64,000 nucleotides of DNA, from assembly GCF_009828835.1 (NCBI RefSeq), contig NZ_WTTB01000002.1, positions 1-64,000 on the forward strand, in the 5' to 3' direction. Under the pieces are notes generated by a model. It was given only the letters and a program-made list of their open reading frames with translations. It had not been told where the DNA came from and made no database searches. The DNA is from Erysipelothrix urinaevulpis. Lineage in GTDB: Bacteria; Bacillota_I; Bacilli_A; Erysipelotrichales; Erysipelotrichaceae. Positions 42,296-51,362 of the stretch are shown piece after piece. Made by a program: the position numbers and the translations under genes. Numbering within the stretch: the stretch's first letter is position 1; every line of letters starts with the position of its first letter.

Positions 42296-43267
42296 ATGAA
42301 GTATACAGATTTAGAGTTTGAAAAAGATAGTATTTTCTTAGTTACTGGTGGTGCAGGTTTTATTGGATCACATCTTTGTGAAACTATATTAAAAATGGGA
42401 TATAAGGTCCGCTGCTTAGATGATTTAAGTAATGGTTTTCTACATAATATTGAACCGTTTATGACTAATAATAATTTTGAATTTATAAAACAAGATATCA
42501 TGGATTTAGATGGTTGTATAGCGGCCGCAAAAGATGTTGATTACATATTACACCAAGCCGCATGGGGAAGTGTACCTAGAAGTATTGAAATGCCTGTCTT
42601 TTATGAGCAAGTAAATATTGGTGGAACACTAAATATGCTTGAAGCTGCACGAAGAAACAATGTTAAAAAATTTGTTTACGCATCAAGTTCTTCAGTTTAC
42701 GGTGATGAACCTAATCTTCCGAAAGTTGAAGGTAGAGAAGGAAATGTTTTATCTCCTTATGCACTAACAAAAAAAGTTAACGAACAATATGCAAAACTTT
42801 ATTCAGAATTATATAATTTAGATACCTATGGATTAAGATATTTCAATGTTTTTGGACCTAGACAAAATCCTAACGGAGCTTATGCTGCCGTTATTCCTAA
42901 GTTTATTAATCAATTAAAAAATGACGAGCAACCTACAATTAATGGTGATGGTCAACAATCAAGAGATTTTACTTACATAGAAAATGTCATTGATGCTAAT
43001 TTAAAGGCATGTAAAGCTGATTCAAAATATTCGGGTGAAGCATTTAATATTGCTAGTGGTGGTAGAGAGTATTTAATTGATGTTTATGATACGATAGCTA
43101 AGGAACTCAATAAAGAACATATTAAACCAATAATGGGGTCAGACAGAGTAGGTGACATTAAGCATAGTAATGCTGATGTTTCAAAAGCAGAAGAATATTT
43201 AAATTATGTTGTCTCAGTTTCGTTTAAAGAAGGTTTAAAATCAATGTTAACAAAAGAGAATAGGTAA
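42296..43267 (+). CDS. UDP-GlcNAc 4-epimerase (WbpP/TviC-like)
   Basis: 323-residue extended SDR enzyme. VTGGAGFIGSHLCE (about residues 15-28) binds NAD. AAWGSVPRSIEMP, YASSSSVYGDEPNLPK, SPYALTKKVNEQY (Tyr-x-x-x-Lys) and LRYFNVFGPRQNPNGAYAAVIPKF match WbpP/TviC closely, which prefer N-acetylated substrates. With the upstream dehydrogenase it should supply UDP-GalNAcA. AGGAGG precedes the ATG. Confidence 0.92.
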   Translation: MKYTDLEFEKDSIFLVTGGAGFIGSHLCETILKMGYKVRCLDDLSNGFLHNIEPFMTNNNFEFIKQDIMDLDGCIAAAKDVDYILHQAAWGSVPRSIEMPVFYEQVNIGGTLNMLEAARRNNVKKFVYASSSSVYGDEPNLPKVEGREGNVLSPYALTKKVNEQYAKLYSELYNLDTYGLRYFNVFGPRQNPNGAYAAVIPKFINQLKNDEQPTINGDGQQSRDFTYIENVIDANLKACKADSKYSGEAFNIASGGREYLIDVYDTIAKELNKEHIKPIMGSDRVGDIKHSNADVSKAEEYLNYVVSVSFKEGLKSMLTKENR

Positions 43268-43271
43268 TGAT

Positions 43272-43841
43272 ATGAGTGGAAGAGATCAATTTCAACGGTT
43301 GAAAAAAATAATTAATTTCTTATCGATACTTATGAACATTTTCCCTAAAAAATTTCAAGTTTTTATGTTTAACCGATTTAGAAATATTAGAGGAAAAAAG
43401 GGTATGCTTTTAAGATACATTCTTCTAAAAAATATATCAAAAACATGCGGTGATAATGTATTGATTAATGAAGGTGTTATCATAAAAAACATTCAAAACA
43501 TTTCGTTTGGCAATAATGTAAGTATACAAGAAAACTCATATTTCGAAGGGAAGGGTGGGATTGTGTTAGGTGATGACATTTCAATTGCTCATTCCTGCTC
43601 TGTTTTGTCAACAACACACACCTATAGTGATTTTAACACCCCGATCAAATATCAAGAAATTGAAGAAAAAATGGTAACAATCAATAACAATGTATGGATT
43701 GGTTGTAAAGTAACAATTTTATGCGGAGTTGAAATTAATACAGGTTCAATTATTGGAGCAAACTCTTTGGTAAATAAAAATGTAGATGAAAATGTAATTG
43801 TTGGCGGTGTCCCGATTAGATTCTTAAAGAAAAGAGGTTGA
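43272..43841 (+). CDS. Left-handed beta-helix acetyltransferase
   Basis: 189-residue hexapeptide-repeat (LbH) acyltransferase of the maltose/galactoside O-acetyltransferase type. Hexads with V/I at every sixth position run from about residue 58 to 180 (CGDNVLINEGVIIKNI through GANSLVNKNV and GGVPIRFLKK). The active-site His is in STTHTYSDF. The first 45 residues are basic and partly hydrophobic. It probably O-acetylates a sugar of the repeat unit. It lies 4 bp after the epimerase and 4 bp before the next transferase. Confidence 0.86.
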   Translation: MSGRDQFQRLKKIINFLSILMNIFPKKFQVFMFNRFRNIRGKKGMLLRYILLKNISKTCGDNVLINEGVIIKNIQNISFGNNVSIQENSYFEGKGGIVLGDDISIAHSCSVLSTTHTYSDFNTPIKYQEIEEKMVTINNNVWIGCKVTILCGVEINTGSIIGANSLVNKNVDENVIVGGVPIRFLKKRG

Positions 43842-43845
43842 ACAG

Positions 43846-44718
43846 ATGAAGGTATGTGTAATCACTCCTACGTATAATAGGGCTGTACTTTTACAAAGGC
43901 TGTACGCTAGTTTACAGAAACAAACTAGACAAGATTTCACGTGGTTGATAGTGGATGATGGTAGTACTGACGAGACTGAAGATTTCATAAATAGTATTAA
44001 AGAAGAAGAGTTCAAAATTGAGTATATTAAACAAGTTAATGCTGGGAAATCTAAAGCATTGAATTTTGGTTTTGATTACGCTGAAGAAATGTTTGATTTC
44101 TTTTTAATAATTGATAGTGATGACTTTCTAAAAAGCGACGGCATTGAAAAGGTAATTAAGAGTACTGAGAAAATGAGCCTGTTAAAAAATGTGGGAGCGA
44201 TATTTTTTCAGTATGATTTTCTTGAAAAGTCAAAACTTGTTGAAAAATCACCTACATATAAAAAAGAATTTGAAGTCCTAAGTCGTGTAGAGCATGATAA
44301 AATATATGGAAAGTATGATGGCGCAATTGGTTACTTTAGTCATGTCATAAAAAAATATCGTTTTCCAGAATTCGAAAACGAGAAGTATGTGGGACCTACT
44401 GTCTTACAAATGAAAATTGATCCGGAATATATGATTGCTTTTACAAATACATTAATAGGCACAGCAGAATATCAAGATAATGGATTAACAAAAAGCGGAA
44501 GAAAATTAAGATTTTCAAATCCACTTGGTATGATTGTATATTGTGGTTTGAGTCAAAATATTAGCTTTCCAAAATATATTCAATATTCAATTTTTGCTCA
44601 AATGTATCGATTTTTTTCTTCCAAATCCAAGAAGGATTTAGAAAGTCTAGGTTTGAAAAACGAACTGAAAATGTGGGCAACTATCCCAGGTTATTTACTA
44701 TATTTATATTACAAATAA
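43846..44718 (+). CDS. Family 2 glycosyltransferase
   Basis: 290-residue GT-A enzyme. VITPTYNRAVLLQRLYASLQKQT (about residues 4-26), LIVDDGSTDET (about 34-44) and the DXD-type IIDSDDF (about 88-94) are typical GT2 motifs. The C-terminal helices may touch the membrane. It presumably adds one residue of the block 1 repeat. The region from about 42.3 to 46 kb looks richer in A and T than the housekeeping genes. Confidence 0.9.
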   Translation: MKVCVITPTYNRAVLLQRLYASLQKQTRQDFTWLIVDDGSTDETEDFINSIKEEEFKIEYIKQVNAGKSKALNFGFDYAEEMFDFFLIIDSDDFLKSDGIEKVIKSTEKMSLLKNVGAIFFQYDFLEKSKLVEKSPTYKKEFEVLSRVEHDKIYGKYDGAIGYFSHVIKKYRFPEFENEKYVGPTVLQMKIDPEYMIAFTNTLIGTAEYQDNGLTKSGRKLRFSNPLGMIVYCGLSQNISFPKYIQYSIFAQMYRFFSSKSKKDLESLGLKNELKMWATIPGYLLYLYYK

Positions 44719-44736
44719 TTAGAGAGGATGATATTT

Positions 44737-46014
44737 ATGAATGATGTTTTTAAAAAAATATCATCTATATATTTAATAATCATAATTGGAATCTTAACAT
44801 ATTTGACATCAAGTCCCGTATTTCATGTGGTTTTGATTTTAGGGTTTCTCTTATACATTATGGTTATCTATGATTTTGAGATTACACATCCGTTAGTATG
44901 GTTTTCAGGTTTTTATATTATGTATTCATATGGCTATACAATGATTCATATTCTTGAACAAGATAGTTTGTATGGTTACACCAATGAAAACTCACTATAT
45001 TCTTTAGCTGGTTTATTAGCTTATTTTTTATTTATTTCATATAAATCAGAAAAAAAGAGTTATTTAGCTGTAGATGACGATTCATATGGTGAAAATACAA
45101 TTAAACAAAAATTATTAAAAATTATAATTATAATTGCTTCGTTGTTTATTATCATGGGTTCTCTATATGTATCTCGTTTTGACTTTAATCGTAAAGCAGA
45201 ACTGGTTGGTGAAGCTAATCTTATTTTCCGTCTAACAACATATTTAACGAGATACGTCGCTTTATTTATTACATTATATATTTTGAAAGACAAAGAAAAA
45301 ATGCATTTACCCTTGGTTCTTTTTTCAGGGTTTTCAGTGATATTGTTTTCATTTGTAACCGCAGAAAGAGATGCAATATTTAGGTTCGTTCTTTTAATTT
45401 TTATTGCATATTTTGTTTCTGGAAGACTAAATAAGAAAATGCTTCTTTTTTATTTTCTAATTGGCTTTTTGTTTATAATATTTATGTCAAACATGAAATA
45501 TTTCTTTATAAGTGGTGAAATAAGTCAACATAGTGAAAAGTCTTTTTTAGTTAGATTATTATACGGAGACTTTTATGCACCTGGGGAAAATATGCAACTG
45601 CTAATAAATAATAGTTGGACTAAGTCATCTGTAGGTTATAGTCATATATTTCTAGAAGTAATTACGCCATTTATTATGATGAAAAATATGAATTTGTCAC
45701 TTTGGTTTCACGATACGTTTTATGCGGGAAGTCACTGGTCAAGAGCCTTTACACTGATAGGGCAAGGTTATGTAGTGGGTGGCTATTTTGGTGTTATACT
45801 AATCTTCTCTATAGTTGGTGCTCTCGTTAATTATTTGTTTAAAAAAAGTAAGAAATCTTTATATTGGCTAGTTATTTATCTTTATAGCATTGCAAATATA
45901 TCCTCATCATTTAGAGGAACACTCTACGGAATTATTGATAATACAATTAAAGTTCCACTAATTGGTATTGGTGCATTGATATTAATAGATCGCTTAAGTA
46001 GAAGAAGACTTTAA
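44737..46014 (+). CDS. wzy: Oligosaccharide repeat-unit polymerase (Wzy-like)
   Basis: 425-residue integral membrane protein with about eleven helices and large external loops, no soluble domain and little sequence conservation, as expected for Wzy. The length, hydropathy and place at the end of a Wzy-type locus are the support. The short conserved loop GGYFGVILIFSIVG near the C terminus and AERDAIFRF in the middle recall EpsG/Wzy proteins. I chose ATG 44737, nine bases after AGAGAGG; ATG 44728 abuts that site. Its final codons form one arm of the terminator. Confidence 0.82.
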   Translation: MNDVFKKISSIYLIIIIGILTYLTSSPVFHVVLILGFLLYIMVIYDFEITHPLVWFSGFYIMYSYGYTMIHILEQDSLYGYTNENSLYSLAGLLAYFLFISYKSEKKSYLAVDDDSYGENTIKQKLLKIIIIIASLFIIMGSLYVSRFDFNRKAELVGEANLIFRLTTYLTRYVALFITLYILKDKEKMHLPLVLFSGFSVILFSFVTAERDAIFRFVLLIFIAYFVSGRLNKKMLLFYFLIGFLFIIFMSNMKYFFISGEISQHSEKSFLVRLLYGDFYAPGENMQLLINNSWTKSSVGYSHIFLEVITPFIMMKNMNLSLWFHDTFYAGSHWSRAFTLIGQGYVVGGYFGVILIFSIVGALVNYLFKKSKKSLYWLVIYLYSIANISSSFRGTLYGIIDNTIKVPLIGIGALILIDRLSRRRL

Positions 46015-46034
46015 ATAGTTTTCTTCTTGTTTTA
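46000..46034 (+). terminator. Terminator at the end of polymer block 1
   Basis: An 11-bp stem (46000-46010 with 46017-46027, one G-T pair), loop TTAAAT, is followed by TGTTTTA. The left arm lies inside the wzy coding sequence. Confidence 0.75.
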
Positions 46035-46170
46035 TGTTAAAATAGAAAAAGATACCTTTGTTTCAAAATTAGAATATTAAATTTTGATCATTTTTTTAAA
46101 AAAGTAACTAAAACCCCAAAAATATGGTACTATAAATTATGAAAATAAATTAAGAGAAAAGGGAATAATT

Positions 46171-47700
46171 ATGAGAAAAAACGCAATTTTATTAACGGTT
46201 TTTATGATGATTTCGAAAGTGTTTGGAATTATAAGAGAGTCAGTTCTAGCATATTTTTATGGGCGAACGGCGTATGCTGACATTTACTTTACAGCAAGTT
46301 TAGTTCCAACCGTTTTGTTTGGTTTAGTCGCTGCAGGCTTGGTTTCTACATTCATCCCGATTTACAGTAGGGTGCTTCATAATGATGGAGAGAAAAAAGC
46401 AAATGAATTTTTAGATAATGTTCTTAGCATTGTTTTTGTCTTAACACTTTTATTTACTGCTGTTGGGTTAATATTCACAGAAGAACTTGTGTTTGTTTTT
46501 GCAAAAGGATTTAAAGGAGACGTTTTCACAACGACAGTTGCTTTTGTAAGGGTGTCGCTGTTCGCTATTTTATTCAATGGTGTCTTCAGTATTTTTAATG
46601 GTTATCAGCAGTATCATAATCGCTTTTTGGTTGCACCTGTTGCTGGATTTATACTAAACTTTTTTGTCATTACATCAATTATTATAAGTGCACATACGAA
46701 TCCAATTGTTATGGCATATGGTCTTGTTTTTGCTGCCGCGGGTCAAGCGATTTTTACATACTGGATTGCACGTTCGAAAAGCGGGTATAAATTTAATCCT
46801 GGAATTAATCTACAGGATGAGTACTTGAAACCAATGTTGATTATGGCAGTGCCAATTATCCTGGGGTCATCCATTAATCAAGTCAATACGTTGATTGATC
46901 GAAACATTGCTTCTGGCTTAATGACGGGGGCTATTGCTACTTTGAATTATGCGTCGAAAATTAGTGATTCAATTTATGGATTGTTTGTGACGACGATCAC
47001 AACAGTCATGTATCCTACCTTGACGAAGCAGTCAGCGAAGGGTGATTTTACCGCAATGAAGGAAACTGTAAATCGTATTATGAATACGGTTGTGATTATT
47101 GTGATGCCTTCGATGATTGGTTTAATGGTCTTAGCGGTTCCTGTGGTTGATTTATTTTATGGTCGTGGTGAGTTTGCGAAAGATCCGATGGCTTTATCGA
47201 TTACATCGGCGACGATGTTCTTCTATGCGATTGGTATCATTGGCTATGGCTTGCGGGATGTGCTCACACGAACCTTCTATGCATTGCATGATTCAATGAC
47301 ACCGGTCATTAGTGGTTTTATCGCTGTTGTCATTAATTTAATATTAAACTTAATTTTAGCCCCTAGAATGGGTGTTCCAGGGCTTGCTTTAGCGACCAGT
47401 ATTTCTGCGATTACCGCGGTGATTATTCTTTATATTAGTTTGTATCGAAAAATACCGGGTATCGGCTTACGTAAGTTTTTATGGTCTGCGATAAAAATTA
47501 CATTTGCAGCAGTTGTAATGGGTGTTGTGGTTCATTTTGTTTATAAGTTACTTCTAACAACTGGCATTAACAGTAAAATTATTCTCTTTGCTTCAGCGGG
47601 CTTGGGTGCAATTGTTTATGCAGTTATTATGATGTTTATGAATGTACCTGAGTACGATGATACATTGTTGTTAATTAAGAAGAAATTGAAACTTGCTTAA
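46171..47700 (+). CDS. murJ: MurJ/MVF family flippase (copy 2)
   Basis: 509 residues, about 14 helices. It is clearly paralogous to 33512-35035: the N termini differ at only a few of the first 25 residues, and shared blocks such as MAVPIILGSSIN, SKISDSIYGLFVTTITTVMYPTLTK, FYGRGEF and GYGLRDVLTRTFYALHD run to the C terminus. Similarity appears to be about two thirds of residues by eye. It heads polymer block 2, which has no Wzx, so a role in flipping that block's lipid-linked units is plausible; one of the two copies must presumably serve lipid II. AAAAGGGAATAATT precedes the ATG, and it has its own terminator. Confidence 0.9.
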   Translation: MRKNAILLTVFMMISKVFGIIRESVLAYFYGRTAYADIYFTASLVPTVLFGLVAAGLVSTFIPIYSRVLHNDGEKKANEFLDNVLSIVFVLTLLFTAVGLIFTEELVFVFAKGFKGDVFTTTVAFVRVSLFAILFNGVFSIFNGYQQYHNRFLVAPVAGFILNFFVITSIIISAHTNPIVMAYGLVFAAAGQAIFTYWIARSKSGYKFNPGINLQDEYLKPMLIMAVPIILGSSINQVNTLIDRNIASGLMTGAIATLNYASKISDSIYGLFVTTITTVMYPTLTKQSAKGDFTAMKETVNRIMNTVVIIVMPSMIGLMVLAVPVVDLFYGRGEFAKDPMALSITSATMFFYAIGIIGYGLRDVLTRTFYALHDSMTPVISGFIAVVINLILNLILAPRMGVPGLALATSISAITAVIILYISLYRKIPGIGLRKFLWSAIKITFAAVVMGVVVHFVYKLLLTTGINSKIILFASAGLGAIVYAVIMMFMNVPEYDDTLLLIKKKLKLA

Positions 47701-47718
47701 GCGTTAATATTCTATGGT

Positions 47719-47745
47719 AAACTTCACATTTTTGTGAAGTTTTTC
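47719..47745 (+). terminator. Terminator after the second MurJ gene
   Basis: ACTTCACA/TGTGAAGT stem (47721-47728 with 47733-47740), extended by flanking A-T pairs, followed by T residues. Confidence 0.85.
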
Positions 47746-47756
47746 TATGTTTATAG

Positions 47757-47762
47757 TATAAT
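47757..47762 (+). promoter_or_regulatory. -10 element of polymer block 2
   Basis: A consensus TATAAT lies 28 bases before the ATG at 47791. The -35 is not clear. This is the only promoter-like site I see before a run of closely spaced genes reaching beyond 61 kb. Confidence 0.5.
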
Positions 47763-47790
47763 GGGTAAAGGTTAGTAGGAGAGTGTATGT

Positions 47791-49134
47791 ATGACTAAGA
47801 ATATTAAGGAATTTATAGTGCTATTGGTGAAGGTAGCATTATACAGTTTGCTCTTTACAGTCTTTTTTGTCGTGTTTGCGACAAAGAACATTGGCTTAGC
47901 TCATTTATCAAGAACAATGGTCATTACGATGATGACGTTTGTTATTGTAGGGGTCTTGATGTTAATTGTTTATGGGAATTTTAGAATTGGGGAAGAAAAG
48001 TCTAAACCGATTATTTATTCAACAATGTTAGCTGTGTTGATTACGGATGTTATTACCTATCTGCAGTTGATGATTATGAATACAAATCCAAGTAATAATG
48101 TTTATTTTCAAATTGAACATGTTGATTTGTTTTTAATTGTTTTTATGATTCAGTTTGCCTTAATTGTTGTCTTTGCTTATTTAGGGAACCATATTTATTT
48201 TAAATTATTTAAACCAATGAAGACGGTTATTATTTATGATGAAGATGAAGAATCATTGCATAAAGTTAAGCATATGATTTCAAGGTATAAATTACAGTAC
48301 GAATTAATTGGTGTCGTGGATTCATATGATGATTTGGCGTTTGAGATTATTCAAGATTGTGACTTTGTTGTCTTGCTTGATATGGATGCAAATCGTCGTG
48401 ATTTGTTTGCGGAATTTTGCTATGAGTTTAACATTGACTTTACGTTTGAGTCCTCAATGGCAAGTATCATTGCTATGAGTGGTCATCATGTTGTGATTGA
48501 CGATAAACCAATGGTGGATGTTTCTTTGAATGGTTTATCGATTGAACAGAAAATATTTAAGCGATTAATGGACCTTGTTGTTTCAGTTGTTGGTCTTGTT
48601 GTCTTGTCGCCATTCTTATTGATTACCGCAATTCTTATCAAAGCAGATGATGGTGGTCGTATTTTCTTTCTTCAAGAACGATACACCCAAAACGGACGAA
48701 TTTTTAAAGTGATTAAATTTAGAACGATGAAAGAAAATGTTGCGAATTACTCAGCAACAGCAGATGATGATCGGATTACGAAGGCGGGTGCCTTTTTACG
48801 TAAAACTAGAATTGATGAATTGCCTCAGTTAATCAACGTTTTATTAGGGGATATGAGTCTTGTTGGACCACGTCCTGAAATGTTGGAAAACGTCCATAAA
48901 TATGAAGGTGAACTACCTGAGTTTAGATATCGTTTAAAAGTTAAAGCAGGAGTAACCGGTGTTGCTCAAATCGAAGGTAAGTATAATACATCACCCATGG
49001 ACAAATTGTTATTGGATATGGTGTATATTGAAAACTTTAGTGTTTGGAATGATATGAGATTAATTTTAAGAACATTGATTGTTGTTTTTAAGAAAGACAG
49101 CACTGAAGGTTTTGATGAGAAGGAGGGGAAATAA
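47791..49134 (+). CDS. Polyprenyl-phosphate sugar-1-phosphate transferase (WcaJ-like)
   Basis: 447-residue long-form initiating transferase. Four or five N-terminal helices (about residues 10-142) come first. A reduced nucleotide-binding-like domain follows (about 150-235, VIIYDEDEESLHKV). The C-terminal catalytic module (about 250-447) has FKRLMDLVVSVVGL, FFLQERY, KVIKFRTM, LRKTRIDELPQLINVL and GDMSLVGPRPEM. It starts repeat-unit synthesis for block 2. The presence of a second initiating transferase shows that block 2 makes a separate polymer from block 1. It overlaps the next gene by one base (TAATG). Confidence 0.93.
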   Translation: MTKNIKEFIVLLVKVALYSLLFTVFFVVFATKNIGLAHLSRTMVITMMTFVIVGVLMLIVYGNFRIGEEKSKPIIYSTMLAVLITDVITYLQLMIMNTNPSNNVYFQIEHVDLFLIVFMIQFALIVVFAYLGNHIYFKLFKPMKTVIIYDEDEESLHKVKHMISRYKLQYELIGVVDSYDDLAFEIIQDCDFVVLLDMDANRRDLFAEFCYEFNIDFTFESSMASIIAMSGHHVVIDDKPMVDVSLNGLSIEQKIFKRLMDLVVSVVGLVVLSPFLLITAILIKADDGGRIFFLQERYTQNGRIFKVIKFRTMKENVANYSATADDDRITKAGAFLRKTRIDELPQLINVLLGDMSLVGPRPEMLENVHKYEGELPEFRYRLKVKAGVTGVAQIEGKYNTSPMDKLLLDMVYIENFSVWNDMRLILRTLIVVFKKDSTEGFDEKEGK

Positions 49135-50327
49135 TGGCTCGAATTAAAGTATTTACGAATCATTATTATCCTGAGAATTTTAGAATTAATGAGCTTGTTG
49201 AAGGAATGACAGATGACGATGTTGATGTTATCTGTCAGATTCCTAATTATCCTAAAGGACAATTTTTTGATGGCTATAGTTTGACGAAACGACGCAAAGA
49301 CAAAGTGGGTCATGCCAATGTTAAACGTTTAGCGGTAATACCTCGTGGAAATAATTCAATCATGTTAATTTTAAATTATCTATCCTATATTGTGTCGTCT
49401 TTTTTTTATGGGGTTTTTACCAAAGATAAAGCAGATTATGTTCTTGTGTATATAACATCGCCAATTTTTGTGGCTTGGTCTGGTTTGCGTTTTGCCGAGC
49501 GGAACAAAGCGCGTAGCACGTTGTATCTTTTAGATTTATGGCCCGATTCACTGGAAACAATGCTGGGTATAAAGAATCAATTCATCATTAAAAGACTAGA
49601 AGCAATGTGTCTTCGAATTTATGATCGCTTTGATACCATTGCAGTTTCATCAATGGGTTTTATTAAAGCGTTAGAGGACTATGGTGTTGATTCTAATAAA
49701 ATTGTTTACTTGCCGCAACATGCTGATAAAAACGATGAAAAATTAAGGTTTGATTTTAAATCGGAAGTGTTAAAAATCGTTTTTACAGGGAATATTGGTG
49801 AAGCACAAGGACTTGATGTTTTAGTTGATGCAGCATCAGCTCTGTCGAAACAAAATAATGAGTCCGTTCTCTTTGAAATTGTGGGCGATGGGCGTTATCG
49901 TAAAACCTTGGAACAAAAAATTAGTGATCAAGGTTTAAGTCATTACTTTAAGTTTAAAGGTCAAGTTGATAAAAAAGAAATACCGTCGATTTTATCAAAC
50001 AATCATTTTGGGTTTGTGTCACTGGCGGATGAAGAGATATTTAGTAAAACGTTGCCAGCAAAAGTTCAATCGTATATGACCTATGGTATTCCTATTTTAG
50101 CGAGTGCCAATGGTGAGATACCTTATATCTTGGATAAAGCTAAATGTGGGTTTGCAAGTCCTGCTCAAGATGGTCTTGCTTTAGCAAACCTTATTACTGA
50201 ACTACAAGGATTATCCGTGGAAAAACTAGAAGAATTGAGTCAAAACGGGTATAATTACAGTGTTGAGCATTTTAATCAAGATAAGTTAACGAAACAATTA
50301 TTACAGATAATGAAAGAAGGAAAATAG
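49134..50327 (+). CDS. Family 4 glycosyltransferase (WbuB-like)
   Basis: 397-residue GT-B enzyme of the GT4 family. NHYYPENFRINELVEGM (about residues 7-23), LDLWPDS (about 138-144), VFTGNIGEAQGLDVLV (about 222-237) and KVQSYMTYGIPILAS (about 303-317) follow WbuB/WbjE-type L-FucNAc transferases, which are usually found with the fnlA-fnlB-fnlC set as here. Transfer of L-FucNAc is therefore inferred. AAGGAGGGG precedes the ATG. Confidence 0.88.
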   Translation: MARIKVFTNHYYPENFRINELVEGMTDDDVDVICQIPNYPKGQFFDGYSLTKRRKDKVGHANVKRLAVIPRGNNSIMLILNYLSYIVSSFFYGVFTKDKADYVLVYITSPIFVAWSGLRFAERNKARSTLYLLDLWPDSLETMLGIKNQFIIKRLEAMCLRIYDRFDTIAVSSMGFIKALEDYGVDSNKIVYLPQHADKNDEKLRFDFKSEVLKIVFTGNIGEAQGLDVLVDAASALSKQNNESVLFEIVGDGRYRKTLEQKISDQGLSHYFKFKGQVDKKEIPSILSNNHFGFVSLADEEIFSKTLPAKVQSYMTYGIPILASANGEIPYILDKAKCGFASPAQDGLALANLITELQGLSVEKLEELSQNGYNYSVEHFNQDKLTKQLLQIMKEGK

Positions 50328-50329
50328 AT

Positions 50330-51343
50330 ATGTTTAAAGATAAAGTATTATTGGTGACAGGTGGAACAGGTTCATTTGGTCATGCACTTGTGCGACGTTT
50401 TATTAAATCAGATATCAAAGAAATCCGTATTTTATCACGTGATGAAAAGAAACAAGATGATATGCGTAAAGAATTCAACGATGATCGTTTGAAATTCTAT
50501 ATTGGTGATGTAAGAGACCGTTCGACTTTAGTTCATGCTGTAAAGGGCAGTGACTATATTTTCCATGCTGCTGCTTTAAAACAAGTGCCGACGTGTGAAT
50601 TTTTTCCAATTGAAGCGGTTAAGACAAATGTGATTGGAACAGATAATGTTTTAGAAGAAGCGATTAGTGCAGGTGTGAAACGCGTTGTTTGTTTATCGAC
50701 GGACAAAGCAGCATACCCAATTAATGCAATGGGGATTTCTAAAGCAATGATGGAAAAAACATTTATTGCGAAAGCTCGCTTAGCGAAAGATAGCGGTACG
50801 GTTATTTGTGGAACACGATATGGTAACGTCATGGCTTCCCGTGGTTCTGTAATTCCTCTTTTCTTTAACCAAGTAAAAGAAGGAAAAGACTTAACAGTCA
50901 CAAATCCTCATATGACACGCTTTTTAATGAGTTTGGATGAAGCGGTTGATTTAGTCTTGTTTGCCTTTAAAGAAGGACAGGCGGGAGATTTGTTTGTTCA
51001 AAAATCACCAGCAAGTACAATTGAAGATTTAGCACAAGCCATTGTGGAAATTACTAAGACAGATACCAAAACACGTGTCATTGGTACACGTCATGCAGAA
51101 AAACTGTATGAAACATTGCTGACAAAAGAGGAATATGTTCAATCTGAAGACTTGGGCGATTATTACCGAGTACCAATGGATGAACGTGATCTAAACTATG
51201 ACAAATATTTCGTGGAGGGTGAGGAAGAAACATCTGAAGAAGAATATAACTCACACAATACGTATCAATTGAATGTTGAAGAAATTAAAGAAAAACTCTT
51301 TGGTTTATATGAAATTCAAGATGAATTAAAGAAATATATTTAG
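50330..51343 (+). CDS. capE: UDP-GlcNAc 4,6-dehydratase/5-epimerase (CapE/FnlA)
   Basis: 337-residue SDR enzyme, the first step from UDP-GlcNAc toward UDP-L-FucNAc. VTGGTGSFGHALVRRF (about residues 8-23), AAALKQVPTCEFFPIEA, STDKAAYPINAMGISKAMME and YGNVMASRGSVIPLF are diagnostic. The Met-x-x-x-Lys (MGISK) replaces the usual Tyr. The order capE-capF-(tagD)-capG matches known FucNAc operons apart from the inserted gene. It starts 2 bp after the preceding stop region. Confidence 0.95.
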   Translation: MFKDKVLLVTGGTGSFGHALVRRFIKSDIKEIRILSRDEKKQDDMRKEFNDDRLKFYIGDVRDRSTLVHAVKGSDYIFHAAALKQVPTCEFFPIEAVKTNVIGTDNVLEEAISAGVKRVVCLSTDKAAYPINAMGISKAMMEKTFIAKARLAKDSGTVICGTRYGNVMASRGSVIPLFFNQVKEGKDLTVTNPHMTRFLMSLDEAVDLVLFAFKEGQAGDLFVQKSPASTIEDLAQAIVEITKTDTKTRVIGTRHAEKLYETLLTKEEYVQSEDLGDYYRVPMDERDLNYDKYFVEGEEETSEEEYNSHNTYQLNVEEIKEKLFGLYEIQDELKKYI

Positions 51344-51362
51344 AGATTGAAAGAGGGATAAT

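Noticed and set aside
33512-47700. Block 1 as a composite element bounded by MurJ direct repeats
   Set aside because: The two MurJ genes are too diverged to be a recent duplication, and no mobility genes or terminal repeats are seen.
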